Positions 33,058-41,498 of a DNA stretch of 64,000 nucleotides are shown in pieces. Position numbers and translations under genes: made by a program. The notes below the pieces were generated by a model. It had not been told where the DNA came from and ran no database searches. It saw only the letters and a program-made list of their open reading frames with translations. Origin of the DNA: Stakelama pacifica (GTDB taxonomy: Bacteria > Pseudomonadota > Alphaproteobacteria > Sphingomonadales > Sphingomonadaceae); the NCBI RefSeq assembly GCF_004361835.1, contig NZ_SNWD01000002.1:62001-126000 (forward strand). The letters run 5' to 3'. Within the stretch, counting starts at the first letter, position 1, and each line of letters begins with the position of its first letter.

Positions 33058-33546
33058 TCAGCGGCGGCTTGCCTCGAACAGGAACCAGGCGCGTTCTTCG
33101 GCCTGGTCGGTCCAGTCGTCGAGGATGCCGCTGGTGGCATTGTCCTTCGCTTCGTCGACAATGTCCTTCGCCTTACGCAGGCTGGCGACCAGCGCGAGAT
33201 TATCCTCGCGCAGTTCGGCGAGCATGTCTTCGGGCTTCACGAAATCGGCGTCATTGTCCTTGATCGACTGATGCCGGGCGACATCGCCGATCGAACGCAG
33301 CGTCGTATTGCCGGTCTTGCGCACCCGCTCGGCAATATCGTCGGTGGTCGCAAGGATTTGCGCTGCCTGTTCGTCGAGCATCAGATGATAGTCGCGGAAA
33401 TGCGGGCCCGAAACGTGCCAGTGGAAGTTCTTCGTCTTGAAATACAGCGCATAGCTGTCGGCCAGAATGCCGTTCAGCGCCTGCGCCACGGTTTTGGTCT
33501 GATTGTCCTTAAGGTCGGTCGGCGTGTCGAGTGCGGTATCGGCCAT
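33058..33546 (-). CDS. dps: Dps ferritin-like DNA-protection protein
   Basis: 162 residues of a four-helix Dps. The ferroxidase motif KNFHWHVSGPHFRDYHLMLDEQ region is intact with both His and the Asp/Glu ligands. The N-terminal tail is short and acidic-neutral, so DNA binding through a lysine-rich tail is not obvious. It stores iron with hydrogen peroxide as oxidant. A 13-base inverted repeat CGTTA-CAC-TAACG lies 35 bases upstream of the start. Confidence 0.93.
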   Translation of the reverse strand: MADTALDTPTDLKDNQTKTVAQALNGILADSYALYFKTKNFHWHVSGPHFRDYHLMLDEQAAQILATTDDIAERVRKTGNTTLRSIGDVARHQSIKDNDADFVKPEDMLAELREDNLALVASLRKAKDIVDEAKDNATSGILDDWTDQAEERAWFLFEASRR

Positions 33547-33580
33547 GATGCAGATTCCCTTTTGTTGAGTCTTCGAAATT

Positions 33581-33593
33581 CGTTACACTAACG
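33581..33593 (-). promoter_or_regulatory. Inverted repeat upstream of dps
   Basis: CGTTA-N3-TAACG, perfect arms, 35-47 bases before the dps start. It may be an operator for a redox or stationary-phase regulator, but no family can be named. It lies in the 312-base gap 33547-33858, whose other content is the rpmG promoter. Confidence 0.35.
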
Positions 33594-33744
33594 ATCCCTG
33601 TGGCGATTGTGTCCCCGCAAACCGCCAAAAATAGCCGATCACAGCAATCGATATTCTGGATCAAAGGCTTACAAAATTTTCTGCATTCATTGGCTGCCGA
33701 TCGGTACTTTTACCGGGTCGCAATGGGTATTCCGGCAGCAGCGC

Positions 33745-33773
33745 TTGACAAAGCGCCCCCTTTTGCGCCATGC
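33745..33773 (+). promoter_or_regulatory. Probable sigma-70 promoter of rpmG
   Basis: TTGACA at 33745-33750, 17-base spacer, CCATGC at 33768-33773. The -35 is consensus; the -10 is weak, as often in sphingomonad ribosomal promoters. A leader of about 80 bases would follow. Confidence 0.5.
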
Positions 33774-33858
33774 GGCGGCGACTGTGAGCGGCGGGCCCGG
33801 CCTTGCTGGGTGATCGCCGCTTTTTACGTTTAATCGAACCCTCGAAGGACATTGGGTC

Positions 33859-34026
33859 ATGGCCAAGCCGACCACCGTGAAGATCAAGCTCGTCAGCTCG
33901 GCTGATACCGGCTTCTTCTACGTTACGAAGAAGAATCCGCGTAACCAGACCGAAAAGCTGAGCTTCCGCAAATATGATCCGATCGCGCGCAAGCACGTCG
34001 ATTTCAAAGAAGCAAAGATGAAGTGA
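33859..34026 (+). CDS. rpmG: 50S ribosomal protein L33
   Basis: 55 residues, beginning [20 protein letters not shown], then [20 protein letters not shown] and ending EAKMK. This is the cysteine-free (zinc-independent) L33 form usual in proteobacteria. ATG at 33859 follows GAAGGAC. A promoter with a consensus TTGACA lies upstream and a hairpin follows the stop. Confidence 0.95.
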   Translation: MAKPTTVKIKLVSSADTGFFYVTKKNPRNQTEKLSFRKYDPIARKHVDFKEAKMK

Positions 34027-34031
34027 TTCGC

Positions 34032-34051
34032 CGGCGGGCATCGTCCCGCCG
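34032..34051. terminator. Hairpin after rpmG
   Basis: CGGCGGG-CATCGT-CCCGCCG, a 7-base perfect stem 5 bases after the L33 stop. There is no T-run, so termination strength is doubtful. Confidence 0.5.
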
Positions 34052-34146
34052 TGTGATCATCGCGAATCGAATATCGGGCGGCGCATTCGTGCGCGCGCCC
34101 TTTTCCGCGCGTGTCGTACCAGATGCGTCCCGCGCCGCCGAGTCGC

Positions 34147-34509
34147 TCAGACCAGCGCGAGCACCTCTTCCATGAACCGCGCCACGCCGATCGGCTTCGA
34201 CACATAGGCATTGGCCCCGGCAGCGCGCACGCGCTCTTCATCCTCGCGTCCGACATAGGCGGTCACCGCCATAATCGGCACATCTTTCAACCCGGTATCG
34301 CCGCGCATCTGCCCGATCAGTTCGAGTCCCGTGACATAGGGCAGATGGATGTCGGTGATGACAAGGTCGGGTTCGACTGCGCGCGCGCGTTCGACCGCGT
34401 CGCGCCCGTCGCGAACGGGCTCGGCGGCAAAGCCGTGCGCGCGCAGCAGATCGCAAAATAATTTCAGATTGAGTTCGTTGTCCTCGACAACGAGTACGGT
34501 CTTTGCCAC
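34147..34509 (-). CDS. divK: Cell-cycle response regulator DivK
   Basis: 120 residues, a stand-alone receiver domain. Acidic pocket VVEDNELN, phosphorylatable Asp in DLVITDIHLPYVTG, Thr in AVTAYV, and Lys in VSKPIGV. The NELNLKLF and AHGF segments match DivK, which in alphaproteobacteria relays asymmetry signals to the CckA-CtrA pathway. It is convergent with rpmG and diverges from the DUF3572 gene across about 40 bases. Confidence 0.88.
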   Translation of the reverse strand: MAKTVLVVEDNELNLKLFCDLLRAHGFAAEPVRDGRDAVERARAVEPDLVITDIHLPYVTGLELIGQMRGDTGLKDVPIMAVTAYVGREDEERVRAAGANAYVSKPIGVARFMEEVLALV

Positions 34510-34548
34510 GGCGCTATCTGTCCCATTCCCACAGGCATGCTTTTACCG

Positions 34549-34839
34549 ATGACAGCGCGCGACACCAGCCCGAAGGACGATCCGGCGATCATTGCGCTCG
34601 GCGCGCTGGGGTGGATTTTGCAATCCGATTCGCGCGGTGAACGATTTCTGGCGCTGACCGGACTCGATGTCGACACGCTGCGCGCCCGCGCAGGCACGCC
34701 GCATATCATGATGGCGGCGATCGCCTTTCTCGAAAATCACGAACCCGATCTGATCGCCTGCGCCGACGCACTGGATCGCGCGCCCGCCGATCTGGTAAGC
34801 GCGCGCCGCGCTCTGGAGGATATATGCGACCGCTGCTGA
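34549..34839 (+). CDS. DUF3572 protein
   Basis: 96 residues from ATG at 34549 (MTARDTSPKDDPAIIALGAL); a start at 34537 adds four residues. The conserved core LGALGWILQSDSRGERFLALTGLD and MMAAIAFLENHEPDLIACAD define DUF3572, a small alphaproteobacterial family of unknown function. It overlaps the HAD gene by 16 bases and carries that gene's GGAGG ribosome site in its own coding end, so the two are coupled. Confidence 0.85.
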   Translation: MTARDTSPKDDPAIIALGALGWILQSDSRGERFLALTGLDVDTLRARAGTPHIMMAAIAFLENHEPDLIACADALDRAPADLVSARRALEDICDRC

Positions 34840-35471
34840 TTACCGATTGCGACGAAGTGCTGCTGCACATGGTGCGCCATTTCGGCGCCTGGCTCGACGA
34901 AGCGCATGATATCGATTTCCACATCGAACACGGTAGTTTCGAGCAGGCGATCCGGCGGCGCCCCTCTGGCGATCCGGTCCCCGCCGAGGAAATGTGGTCG
35001 CTCATCAGCGGCTTTTTTCCGGGTCAGATGGACCGCCAGACGCTGGTGCCCCATGCCGAAACCGCGCTGCGCACCATCAGCGGCGTCGCCGATATCGTAA
35101 TCCTCACCAATTTGCAGGACCATTGCCGGACGCACCGGATCGATCAGCTGGCGACGCACGGCATTCGCCACCGCGTCGAATGCAATCAGGGCGGCAAGGG
35201 CAGTCCGGTCGCGCGGCTGGTCGCGGAATTCGGCAACCCCGTGACCGTGTTCGTCGACGATCTCGCCACCCACCACCAGTCGGTGGCCGAGCACGCGCCT
35301 GAGGTTCACCGCTTGCACATGGTCGCTGAACCTGCGCTCGCCCCGCATATTCCCGCTGCGCCGCATGCGCATGCGCGCATCGACGACTGGCGCGCGGCAT
35401 GCGACTGGATTTTAGCACGTTTTCTGGGCGCTCCCGCTGCGCTCGACCCACAGGAGGATGGACGGCAATGA
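34824..35471 (+). CDS. HAD-family hydrolase
   Basis: 215 residues. Motif I TDCDEVL supplies the nucleophile Asp8 and Asp10, motif II TNLQDH, then the Lys region NQGGKGSP, and motif IV VFVDDLATHH. A helical cap lies between residues about 20 and 85. Substrate is unknown. It is between DUF3572 and a RidA-type gene, with an ATGA overlap to the latter, suggesting a metabolite-repair role; that is inference. Confidence 0.85.
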   Translation: MRPLLITDCDEVLLHMVRHFGAWLDEAHDIDFHIEHGSFEQAIRRRPSGDPVPAEEMWSLISGFFPGQMDRQTLVPHAETALRTISGVADIVILTNLQDHCRTHRIDQLATHGIRHRVECNQGGKGSPVARLVAEFGNPVTVFVDDLATHHQSVAEHAPEVHRLHMVAEPALAPHIPAAPHAHARIDDWRAACDWILARFLGAPAALDPQEDGRQ

Positions 35472-35929
35472 CGGATATGATCGATGCACGGCTGAAAGAG
35501 CTCGGCCTCACCTTGCCCGAGGCGGCAGCGCCGGTGGCTTCGTATTTGCCGACGGTGGAACATGGCGGCCTGCTCCATATTTCGGGGCAGCTTCCCTTTC
35601 TCGACGGCGCGCTGATGACCGGGCGCCTGGGTGAAGACCGCGATGTCGACTATGGCAATCAGGCGGCGCAGCGCTGTGCGCTGATGCTGGTCGCGCAGAT
35701 GCGCCGCGCGCTGGGCGATCTTTCACGCGTCGAGCGGATCGTGAAGCTGGGCGTGTTCGTGAACAGCGCGCCGGGCTTTACCGATCAGGCAAAGGTGGCC
35801 AACGGCGCGTCCGAACTGATGCAGGCGCTGTTCGGCGAACCCGGCCGCCATGCGCGCAGCGCGGTCGGCGTCGCGGTACTCCCGCTGGGCGCGGCGGTGG
35901 AAGTCGATGCCATCGTCGCGGTGAAATAA
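35468..35929 (+). CDS. RidA family protein
   Basis: 153 residues from the ATG at 35468, which overlaps the HAD stop as ATGA. The sequence matches the longer YjgF/RidA subgroup: LHISGQLPF, GNQAAQRCALMLVAQMRRALG, VKLGVFVNSAPGFTDQAKVA, GEPGRHARSAVGVAVLPLGA, VEVDAIV. The Arg in HARSAVG is the residue that binds the substrate carboxylate in active deaminases, so enamine/imine hydrolysis is plausible. Trimeric cytosolic enzyme. Confidence 0.9.
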   Translation: MTDMIDARLKELGLTLPEAAAPVASYLPTVEHGGLLHISGQLPFLDGALMTGRLGEDRDVDYGNQAAQRCALMLVAQMRRALGDLSRVERIVKLGVFVNSAPGFTDQAKVANGASELMQALFGEPGRHARSAVGVAVLPLGAAVEVDAIVAVK

Positions 35930-36115
35930 TCGCAGGCAACCTGTTGCAGCGCAGCAACATAAAATGTCTTGCTTTAAACTTTTACGTAAAATTTATTGTG
36001 CAATGGCGGCGAAATCGGCAGGCTTATGTCGTCGCCGTCACCATGCACGCCGAATGATGCACGGGAGGGACGCCGCAGGAGTGACATCGCCACTTTGTTC
36101 ACAGAAAGGGACACG

Positions 36116-36958
36116 ATGCGCTTCTCCACGATTTTGATCGGCGGCATACTTGCCGCCGCAACCGCTACCCCTGCCATGGCGCAGGATACGGCGCCGCCCG
36201 AACCGATCACCATCAGCGGCAGTGCCACGCTGGTCACCGATTATCGCTATCGCGGCGTATCGCAGACCGACAAGGAAATGGCGTTTCAGGCGGGTCTGAC
36301 GGTTAGCCATGAAAGCGGCGTCTATGCCGGTTTCTGGGGTTCGAACCTTGCCGGATGGGGGACGTTCGGCGGATCGAACACCGAACTCGACCTCTTGGGC
36401 GGCGTTGTCGTTCCGGTTGGCGGGGGCGGTAATCTCGACCTCGGTCTGACCTGGATCATGTATCCGGGTGGCGCTGATACCACCGACTTTGCGGAATTGC
36501 ATGCAAAGCTAAGCGGCGAGATCGGGCCGCTCTCGCTCGCCGCCAATGTCTCCTACGCCCCGCCGCAAAAGGCGCTGGGTAAGGTCTATTATACCGGCGC
36601 TGCGGCCGCTGCGGGCACACCCGACGATCCGGGCGATAAGGAAGACAATCTCTATCTGTCGGGCGACGGCGCCTACGCCATCATGAACACGCCGGTGACG
36701 CTGGATGCGCATATCGGCTATTCGGACGGCAATTCGGGCCTTGGCCCCAACGGCACCAGCATCGCGCCGACCGGCACCTATTTCGACTGGTCGCTGGGCG
36801 GCAGTGTCGTGTACAAATCGCTGACGCTGGGCGTACATTATATCGACACCGACATTTCCAAATCGGATGCGGCCTATCTGCTGCCCAATTTCTCAAAGGG
36901 CGGAACGACACCGATCGCCGACGCCACGGTCGTCTTCTCGATCGGGGCGAGCTTCTGA
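36116..36958 (+). CDS. TorF family putative porin
   Basis: 280 residues. Signal peptide of 22 residues ending in AMA before QDTAPPEP. The barrel begins with ISGSATLVTDYRYRGVSQTDKE, the TorF signature, and ends in the expected aromatic GASF. Outer-membrane channel of unknown solute. The ATG at 36116 follows AGAAAGGGA. The 190-base upstream region contains an AT-rich stretch at 35969-35998 likely to hold the promoter. A very strong terminator follows. Confidence 0.9.
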   Translation: MRFSTILIGGILAAATATPAMAQDTAPPEPITISGSATLVTDYRYRGVSQTDKEMAFQAGLTVSHESGVYAGFWGSNLAGWGTFGGSNTELDLLGGVVVPVGGGGNLDLGLTWIMYPGGADTTDFAELHAKLSGEIGPLSLAANVSYAPPQKALGKVYYTGAAAAAGTPDDPGDKEDNLYLSGDGAYAIMNTPVTLDAHIGYSDGNSGLGPNGTSIAPTGTYFDWSLGGSVVYKSLTLGVHYIDTDISKSDAAYLLPNFSKGGTTPIADATVVFSIGASF

Positions 36959-37004
36959 TCGCCTGAGCGCTCTAAGGGGCGGGTGAGCCGATCATCCGCT
37001 CCCG

Positions 37005-37047
37005 ACACAAAACGCCGCGCCGTCACGTACGACGCGGCGTTTTGTGT
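37005..37047. terminator. Strong bidirectional terminator after the porin
   Basis: ACACAAAACGCCGCG (37005-37019) pairs perfectly with CGCGGCGTTTTGTGT (37033-37047), giving a 15-base stem with A-run and T-run flanks inside the stem, so it can stop transcription from either side. Confidence 0.9.
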
Positions 37048-37055
37048 ATCCGATA

Positions 37056-37369
37056 CCGACCTGCGTTGTTTCGAACCTATGGTACCAATGTCAGGCAATC
37101 CGGAGCGTCACACCGCCCGCAGCCCGCCACCATAGCGCGCCACGGCGCCAGCCTGCGCCGGGGCGACGCATTGTGTCAGCGACTTATATGCACCGCGGTT
37201 TTCCGAAATCGTCGCCCCGGCAAAGGCAGGGGCCGCACCCGTTTGCCACCCCAACCCAGATCCGCCTTTGCAAGAAGCGCAGCGACAATTGCGAGTCCCG
37301 AAGCGGCGCTGCAATCCAGAATTACGCGCCCCACCGGATCGCCGCGCGGCTACGCCGCTCGCCATGACG
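37056..37369. repeat. Modular intergenic repeat, full copy with leading module
   Basis: Fills the gene-free stretch 36959-37405 after the terminator. Leading module CCGACCTGCGTTG... (37056-37128) as at 2303, GC-rich module 37146-37170, spacer CTTATATGCACCGCGG, inverse GC-rich module 37209-37234, then the CGACAATTGCGAG element with right arm CTCGCCATGACG at 37358-37369. No gene seen. Confidence 0.82.
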
Positions 37370-37405
37370 ATTGCCTCAGCGAATGACGCTCATCGCCACA
37401 GCTTG

Positions 37406-37819
37406 TTATTGCGGCGTCGTGACTCGCGCATCCTGACCGTCACCGGCGGGCGCTGCGACGATGCTGCGCGTGGTCTCTCCCTTGTCCACCACCTTGGTAT
37501 CGGGATCGCCGACCGAGGAGCGGACGCCCGGATCGGACACATCGTCGCCAGCGGCGTTCAGCGCGTCGCGCTCGATCGTGCTGCGCGGTGCAGCGCCGCC
37601 GAACATTGCCTGCAATGCCTGGCGCGACGCAGGCTCTTCGTTCGCACGCACCGCGCCCGGCTGCGGCGGGACCAGCGCATAATCGGGCGGGATCACCAGC
37701 GGAGGCTGGCGCGCGACGGCAAATTCGTCGGGGCCGCGATTCATCGATGCACTGCGGCTACAGGCGGAGACGAGCACCAGGGCGGTCAGCCCCGCTGCGG
37801 TGACTAGGGTTTTACGCAT
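37406..37819 (-). CDS. DUF3035 lipoprotein
   Basis: 137 residues from ATG at 37819, with GGAG seven bases upstream and a short overlap with lspA. Signal peptide with lipobox LVSAC (Cys about 20). The mature part has the family core FAVARQPPLVIPPDYALVPP and ends in a disordered acidic/polar region. It lies directly after lspA, the enzyme that would process it. DUF3035 function is unknown. Confidence 0.86.
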   Translation of the reverse strand: MRKTLVTAAGLTALVLVSACSRSASMNRGPDEFAVARQPPLVIPPDYALVPPQPGAVRANEEPASRQALQAMFGGAAPRSTIERDALNAAGDDVSDPGVRSSVGDPDTKVVDKGETTRSIVAAPAGDGQDARVTTPQ

Positions 37820-38330
37820 TCGCATTCTCCACTTTGGCGCGCTCGTCCCCCTTTTTGTCACGCACCAGCAGGGCACGGAGCAAAAGGATCAGCACGCCGA
37901 TCGTAATCGCCGCATCGGCGACGTTGAAGACCAAAAAGGGCTGGAAACCACCGAAATGAAGATCGGCATAATCCACCACGAAACCAAGCCGCACGCGGTC
38001 GAGAATATTGCCGAGCGCACCGCCCAGCACCAGCCCCAGCGCGATCAGATCGAACCGGTTCTTCTCCCGCGTGATCCACACCGCCACGCCCAGCGCGATC
38101 GCGGCGGTCAGCGCGACCAGCGCCCAGCGGGTCGCCTCGCTATTGGCCGCAAGCAGGCCGAGCGACACGCCGATATTCTCGACATAGCGCAGATTGAAGA
38201 TCGGCAGGACCGTCATCATGTCGCCCGGCTGGTCGATGCCCAGCGGGCCGGTGACCAGCCATTTCACCGCCTGATCGACCGCGAATATAGCCAGCGCGAC
38301 GAGCAGGGCCATGATTCGGGTGCGTTTCAT
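37812..38330 (-). CDS. lspA: Lipoprotein signal peptidase (signal peptidase II)
   Basis: 172 residues, four membrane helices. Catalytic aspartates lie in VVDYADLHFGG and FNVADAAITIG; the NIGVSLGLLA motif is the second conserved element. It cleaves lipid-modified prolipoproteins at the inner membrane. It starts inside the ileS stop (ATGA overlap) and overlaps the start of the DUF3035 lipoprotein gene, so the ileS-lspA-DUF3035 trio is one operon. Confidence 0.95.
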   Translation of the reverse strand: MKRTRIMALLVALAIFAVDQAVKWLVTGPLGIDQPGDMMTVLPIFNLRYVENIGVSLGLLAANSEATRWALVALTAAIALGVAVWITREKNRFDLIALGLVLGGALGNILDRVRLGFVVDYADLHFGGFQPFLVFNVADAAITIGVLILLLRALLVRDKKGDERAKVENANA

Positions 38331-41257
38331 GCCTTCACAACCTCAGCGCAGCGGTCGCACAATTCGCCGTCCGCCACGACTTCGGGCAGATGCCGCCAGC
38401 ACCGCCCGCATTTATGATATGCGGTGCGCTCTACCCGAATTTCGCCTTCGCCGCGATGAACGGCCGATGAAATGAAAATTTCGGACAGATCCTCGGGCGG
38501 CAGCGGCATTTCCGGCACCCATACTTCGGCTTCGTTGCTCGACCGGATGGTCTTTTCGCGGCGCAGCGGTTCGATGGTCTCGGTCACCCGCTCGCGCAGC
38601 GCACGGATATCGGCCCATTTGGTGCTGATCGCATTGTCACCGGGCAGCGCGGGCAGTTCCGGCCAGGTCAGCAGATGCACCGACCCATCTTCATCCGGGA
38701 AGCGTGTCTGCCACACCTCCTCTGCCGTGAAGACGAGGATCGGCGCGGCATAGCGGACCAGCGCGTGGAAGAGGATATCGAGCACGGTGCGATAGGCGCG
38801 GCGGCGCTGGCTGTCCTCACCATCGCAATACAGGCAATCCTTGCGAATATCGAAGAAGAAGGCCGACAGGTCCTCATTCGCGAAATCGCTCAGCGCGCGG
38901 CCATAGCGATGGAATTGCAGCGAATCGACCGCGCTGCGCAATTCCACGTCCAGCTCGCCGAGCCTGAGCAGGATATACCGCTCCAGCTCCGGCATATCGG
39001 CGACGTCGACCTTTTCGGCATCGGTGAAGCCGTCGAGCGCGCCGAGCATATAGCGGAAGGTGTTGCGGATCTTGCGATATGCGTCCCCGGTGCCCTTCAG
39101 CACTTCGTCGCCGATACGCACATCTTCGAAATAATCGGTACTGGCGACCCAGAGGCGAAGGATATCCGCCCCCGACTGATCGATGACTTTCAGCGGGTCG
39201 ACGATATTGCCGATCGATTTCGACATTTTGCGCCCGTTCTTGTCGAGCGCAAAGCCATGGGTCAGCACCGCATCATAGGGCGCACGACCGCGCGTGCCGC
39301 TGCTTTCGAGCAAGCTCGACTGGAACCAGCCGCGATGCTGATCTGACCCTTCCAGATACAGATCGGCACGAACGCCCTCGCCATAGCGCGCTTCGATCAC
39401 GAAGGCGTGCGTCGATCCCGAATCGAACCAGACGTCGAGAATGTCGGTGACCGGCTCATACTCGGCCAGATGATAATCGGCGCCGAGCAGCGCCTGATGA
39501 TCGGCGGCGAACCATGCATCGGCCCCGCCCTCACGAAATGCCGACAGGATGCGGCCATTGACCGCTTCGTCGCGCAGATAATCGCCACTGGTGCGATGCA
39601 CATAGAGCGGGATCGGCACGCCCCATGCCCGCTGGCGGCTGATCACCCAGTCGGGGCGGCCCTCCACCATCGACCGGATGCGGTTCTTCGACCGTTCGGG
39701 CACCCAGCGCGTATTCTCGATCGCGTCGAGCGCGGTGCCACGCAGCGTCGCGCCATTGTGATTGACCGCGGCGCTAGCCGGGGTGGGCGCGTCCTCATTG
39801 ACGTGCATGCCGGTTGCTTCGGCAATATCCTCACCCACCGCATGGCCTTCGCGCACGCGTTCGGGCAGCGGCTGGTCGAGCGGCGCATCCATCGGGATGA
39901 ACCATTGCGGCGTGCAGCGGAAGATGATCTTCGCCTTGGACCGCCAGCTATGCGGATAGCTGTGCGTGAAATCGTCCGACGCGGCGAGCAGCGCGCCCGC
40001 TTCGCGCAAATCGGTGCAGATCGGCCCGTCGGACGCCACGAACTTCTTGTTGATGACCGAGCCCTGCCCGCCAAGCCACGCCCAGTCGTCGCGATATTTG
40101 CCATCGTCGGTGACCGCGAAAACGGGATCGATCCCGTTCGCCTTGCACAGCAGGAAATCGTCCTCGCCATGGTCCGGCGCCATGTGGACCAGCCCCGTAC
40201 CTGCATCGGTCGTGACGAAATGCGATCCATCGAGGAACGGGCGAGGCTTTGCGTAAAACTCGCCGCGTGCGTGCATCGGGTGGCGCGCTTTCGCCCCAGC
40301 AAGTTGCGAGCCCTCTAGTCCGTGACTTACGAACTTACTCAAAGACTCATTTTCATCGAGACTGTCGGGCTCGTCGTCGAACTTTTCGATTGTTAGGCCA
40401 GTTCGAGCCTTGAACTTATCCAAGAGGTCGAAAGCAACGACATAGCGTTTTCCGTCGCTAGCTTTGAAGTGTTGATAATGGATAGCATTGCCGTAGCTAA
40501 GCGCCTGATTGACCGGAATCGTCCACGGCGTCGTGGTCCAGATTACCGCATGCGCACCGACCAGCTCCGGCGCATTCGGCGCTTCGATGATCTCGAACGC
40601 CACATCGATCTGGGTCGAGGTGATGTCCTCATATTCGACCTCGGCCTCGGCCAGCGCGGTCTTTTCGACCGGCGACCACATCACCGGCTTCGCGCCGCGA
40701 TACAGCTGCCCGCGTTCGGCGAATTTGAGCAACTCGCCCGCGATGATCGCCTCGCTCTCGAACTTCATCGTCAGATACGGATCGGCCCAGTCGCCGATCA
40801 CGCCCAGCCGTTGAAACTGGTCGCGCTGCACATCGACCCATTTCTGGGCATAAGCGCGGCATTCGGCGCGGAACGCGACCGGATCGACCTCGTCCTTGTT
40901 CAGCTTCTTCTTGCGATACTGTTCTTCCACCTTCCATTCGATGGGAAGACCGTGACAGTCCCAGCCGGGCACATAGGGCGCATCCTTGCCCAGCAGCGTC
41001 TGGCTGCGCACCACCAGATCCTTCAGGATCTTGTTCAGCGCATGGCCCATATGCAGGTCGCCATTCGCATAAGGCGGGCCGTCATGCAGGATGAAGCGCT
41101 CCGCACCGGCGCGCGCCTCACGCAGCTTCTGATAGAGATTAATTCGCGCCCAGCGGTCCAGAATGGCGGGCTCTTTCTGCGCAAGCCCTGCCTTCATGGG
41201 GAAATCCGTCTTCGGCAGGAAGACGGTGTCGCGATAGTCCTTGGTTTCTTCGGTCAT
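38327..41257 (-). CDS. ileS: Isoleucyl-tRNA synthetase
   Basis: 976 residues. HIGH-type motif HMGH at about 69-72, editing CP1 domain (about 200-400) with TTTPWTIPVN and GTGLVHMAPDHGEDDF, KMSKS motif in GRKMSKSIGN, and a C-terminal zinc finger CGRCW...CDRC. A stretch at residues about 252-318 (40305-40500) has clearly lower G+C and different codon choice than the rest, although the frame is open. Operon with lspA downstream. Confidence 0.96.
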   Translation of the reverse strand: MTEETKDYRDTVFLPKTDFPMKAGLAQKEPAILDRWARINLYQKLREARAGAERFILHDGPPYANGDLHMGHALNKILKDLVVRSQTLLGKDAPYVPGWDCHGLPIEWKVEEQYRKKKLNKDEVDPVAFRAECRAYAQKWVDVQRDQFQRLGVIGDWADPYLTMKFESEAIIAGELLKFAERGQLYRGAKPVMWSPVEKTALAEAEVEYEDITSTQIDVAFEIIEAPNAPELVGAHAVIWTTTPWTIPVNQALSYGNAIHYQHFKASDGKRYVVAFDLLDKFKARTGLTIEKFDDEPDSLDENESLSKFVSHGLEGSQLAGAKARHPMHARGEFYAKPRPFLDGSHFVTTDAGTGLVHMAPDHGEDDFLLCKANGIDPVFAVTDDGKYRDDWAWLGGQGSVINKKFVASDGPICTDLREAGALLAASDDFTHSYPHSWRSKAKIIFRCTPQWFIPMDAPLDQPLPERVREGHAVGEDIAEATGMHVNEDAPTPASAAVNHNGATLRGTALDAIENTRWVPERSKNRIRSMVEGRPDWVISRQRAWGVPIPLYVHRTSGDYLRDEAVNGRILSAFREGGADAWFAADHQALLGADYHLAEYEPVTDILDVWFDSGSTHAFVIEARYGEGVRADLYLEGSDQHRGWFQSSLLESSGTRGRAPYDAVLTHGFALDKNGRKMSKSIGNIVDPLKVIDQSGADILRLWVASTDYFEDVRIGDEVLKGTGDAYRKIRNTFRYMLGALDGFTDAEKVDVADMPELERYILLRLGELDVELRSAVDSLQFHRYGRALSDFANEDLSAFFFDIRKDCLYCDGEDSQRRRAYRTVLDILFHALVRYAAPILVFTAEEVWQTRFPDEDGSVHLLTWPELPALPGDNAISTKWADIRALRERVTETIEPLRREKTIRSSNEAEVWVPEMPLPPEDLSEIFISSAVHRGEGEIRVERTAYHKCGRCWRHLPEVVADGELCDRCAEVVKA

Positions 41258-41388
41258 CAGGGCCGATGCGTTAAAGCAGGCGCGCGCGCAACAAAAGCGG
41301 GAAATCTATGTAACGGGGCGCTTACGCAGAAAATGGCGCAAACGCCCGGCACGCCCATACCCACCTAAACTCGATTCTATCGCAAAAT

Positions 41389-41476
41389 CGTCATTGCGGG
41401 CCCCGAAGGGGCGCGGCAATCCGGAGCCGCGTGTGCGTCTCTGGATCGCTTCGTCGCTTCGCTTCTCGCAATGACG
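41389..41476. repeat. CGTCATTGCGAG palindromic repeat
   Basis: Left arm CGTCATTGCGGG (41389-41400), core GCAATCCGGAGC, counter-core CTGGATCGCTTCG, right arm CTCGCAATGACG (41465-41476). It lies between ileS and ribF. Confidence 0.85.
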
Positions 41477-41498
41477 ATCGGGTCAGCGACTGCACATG

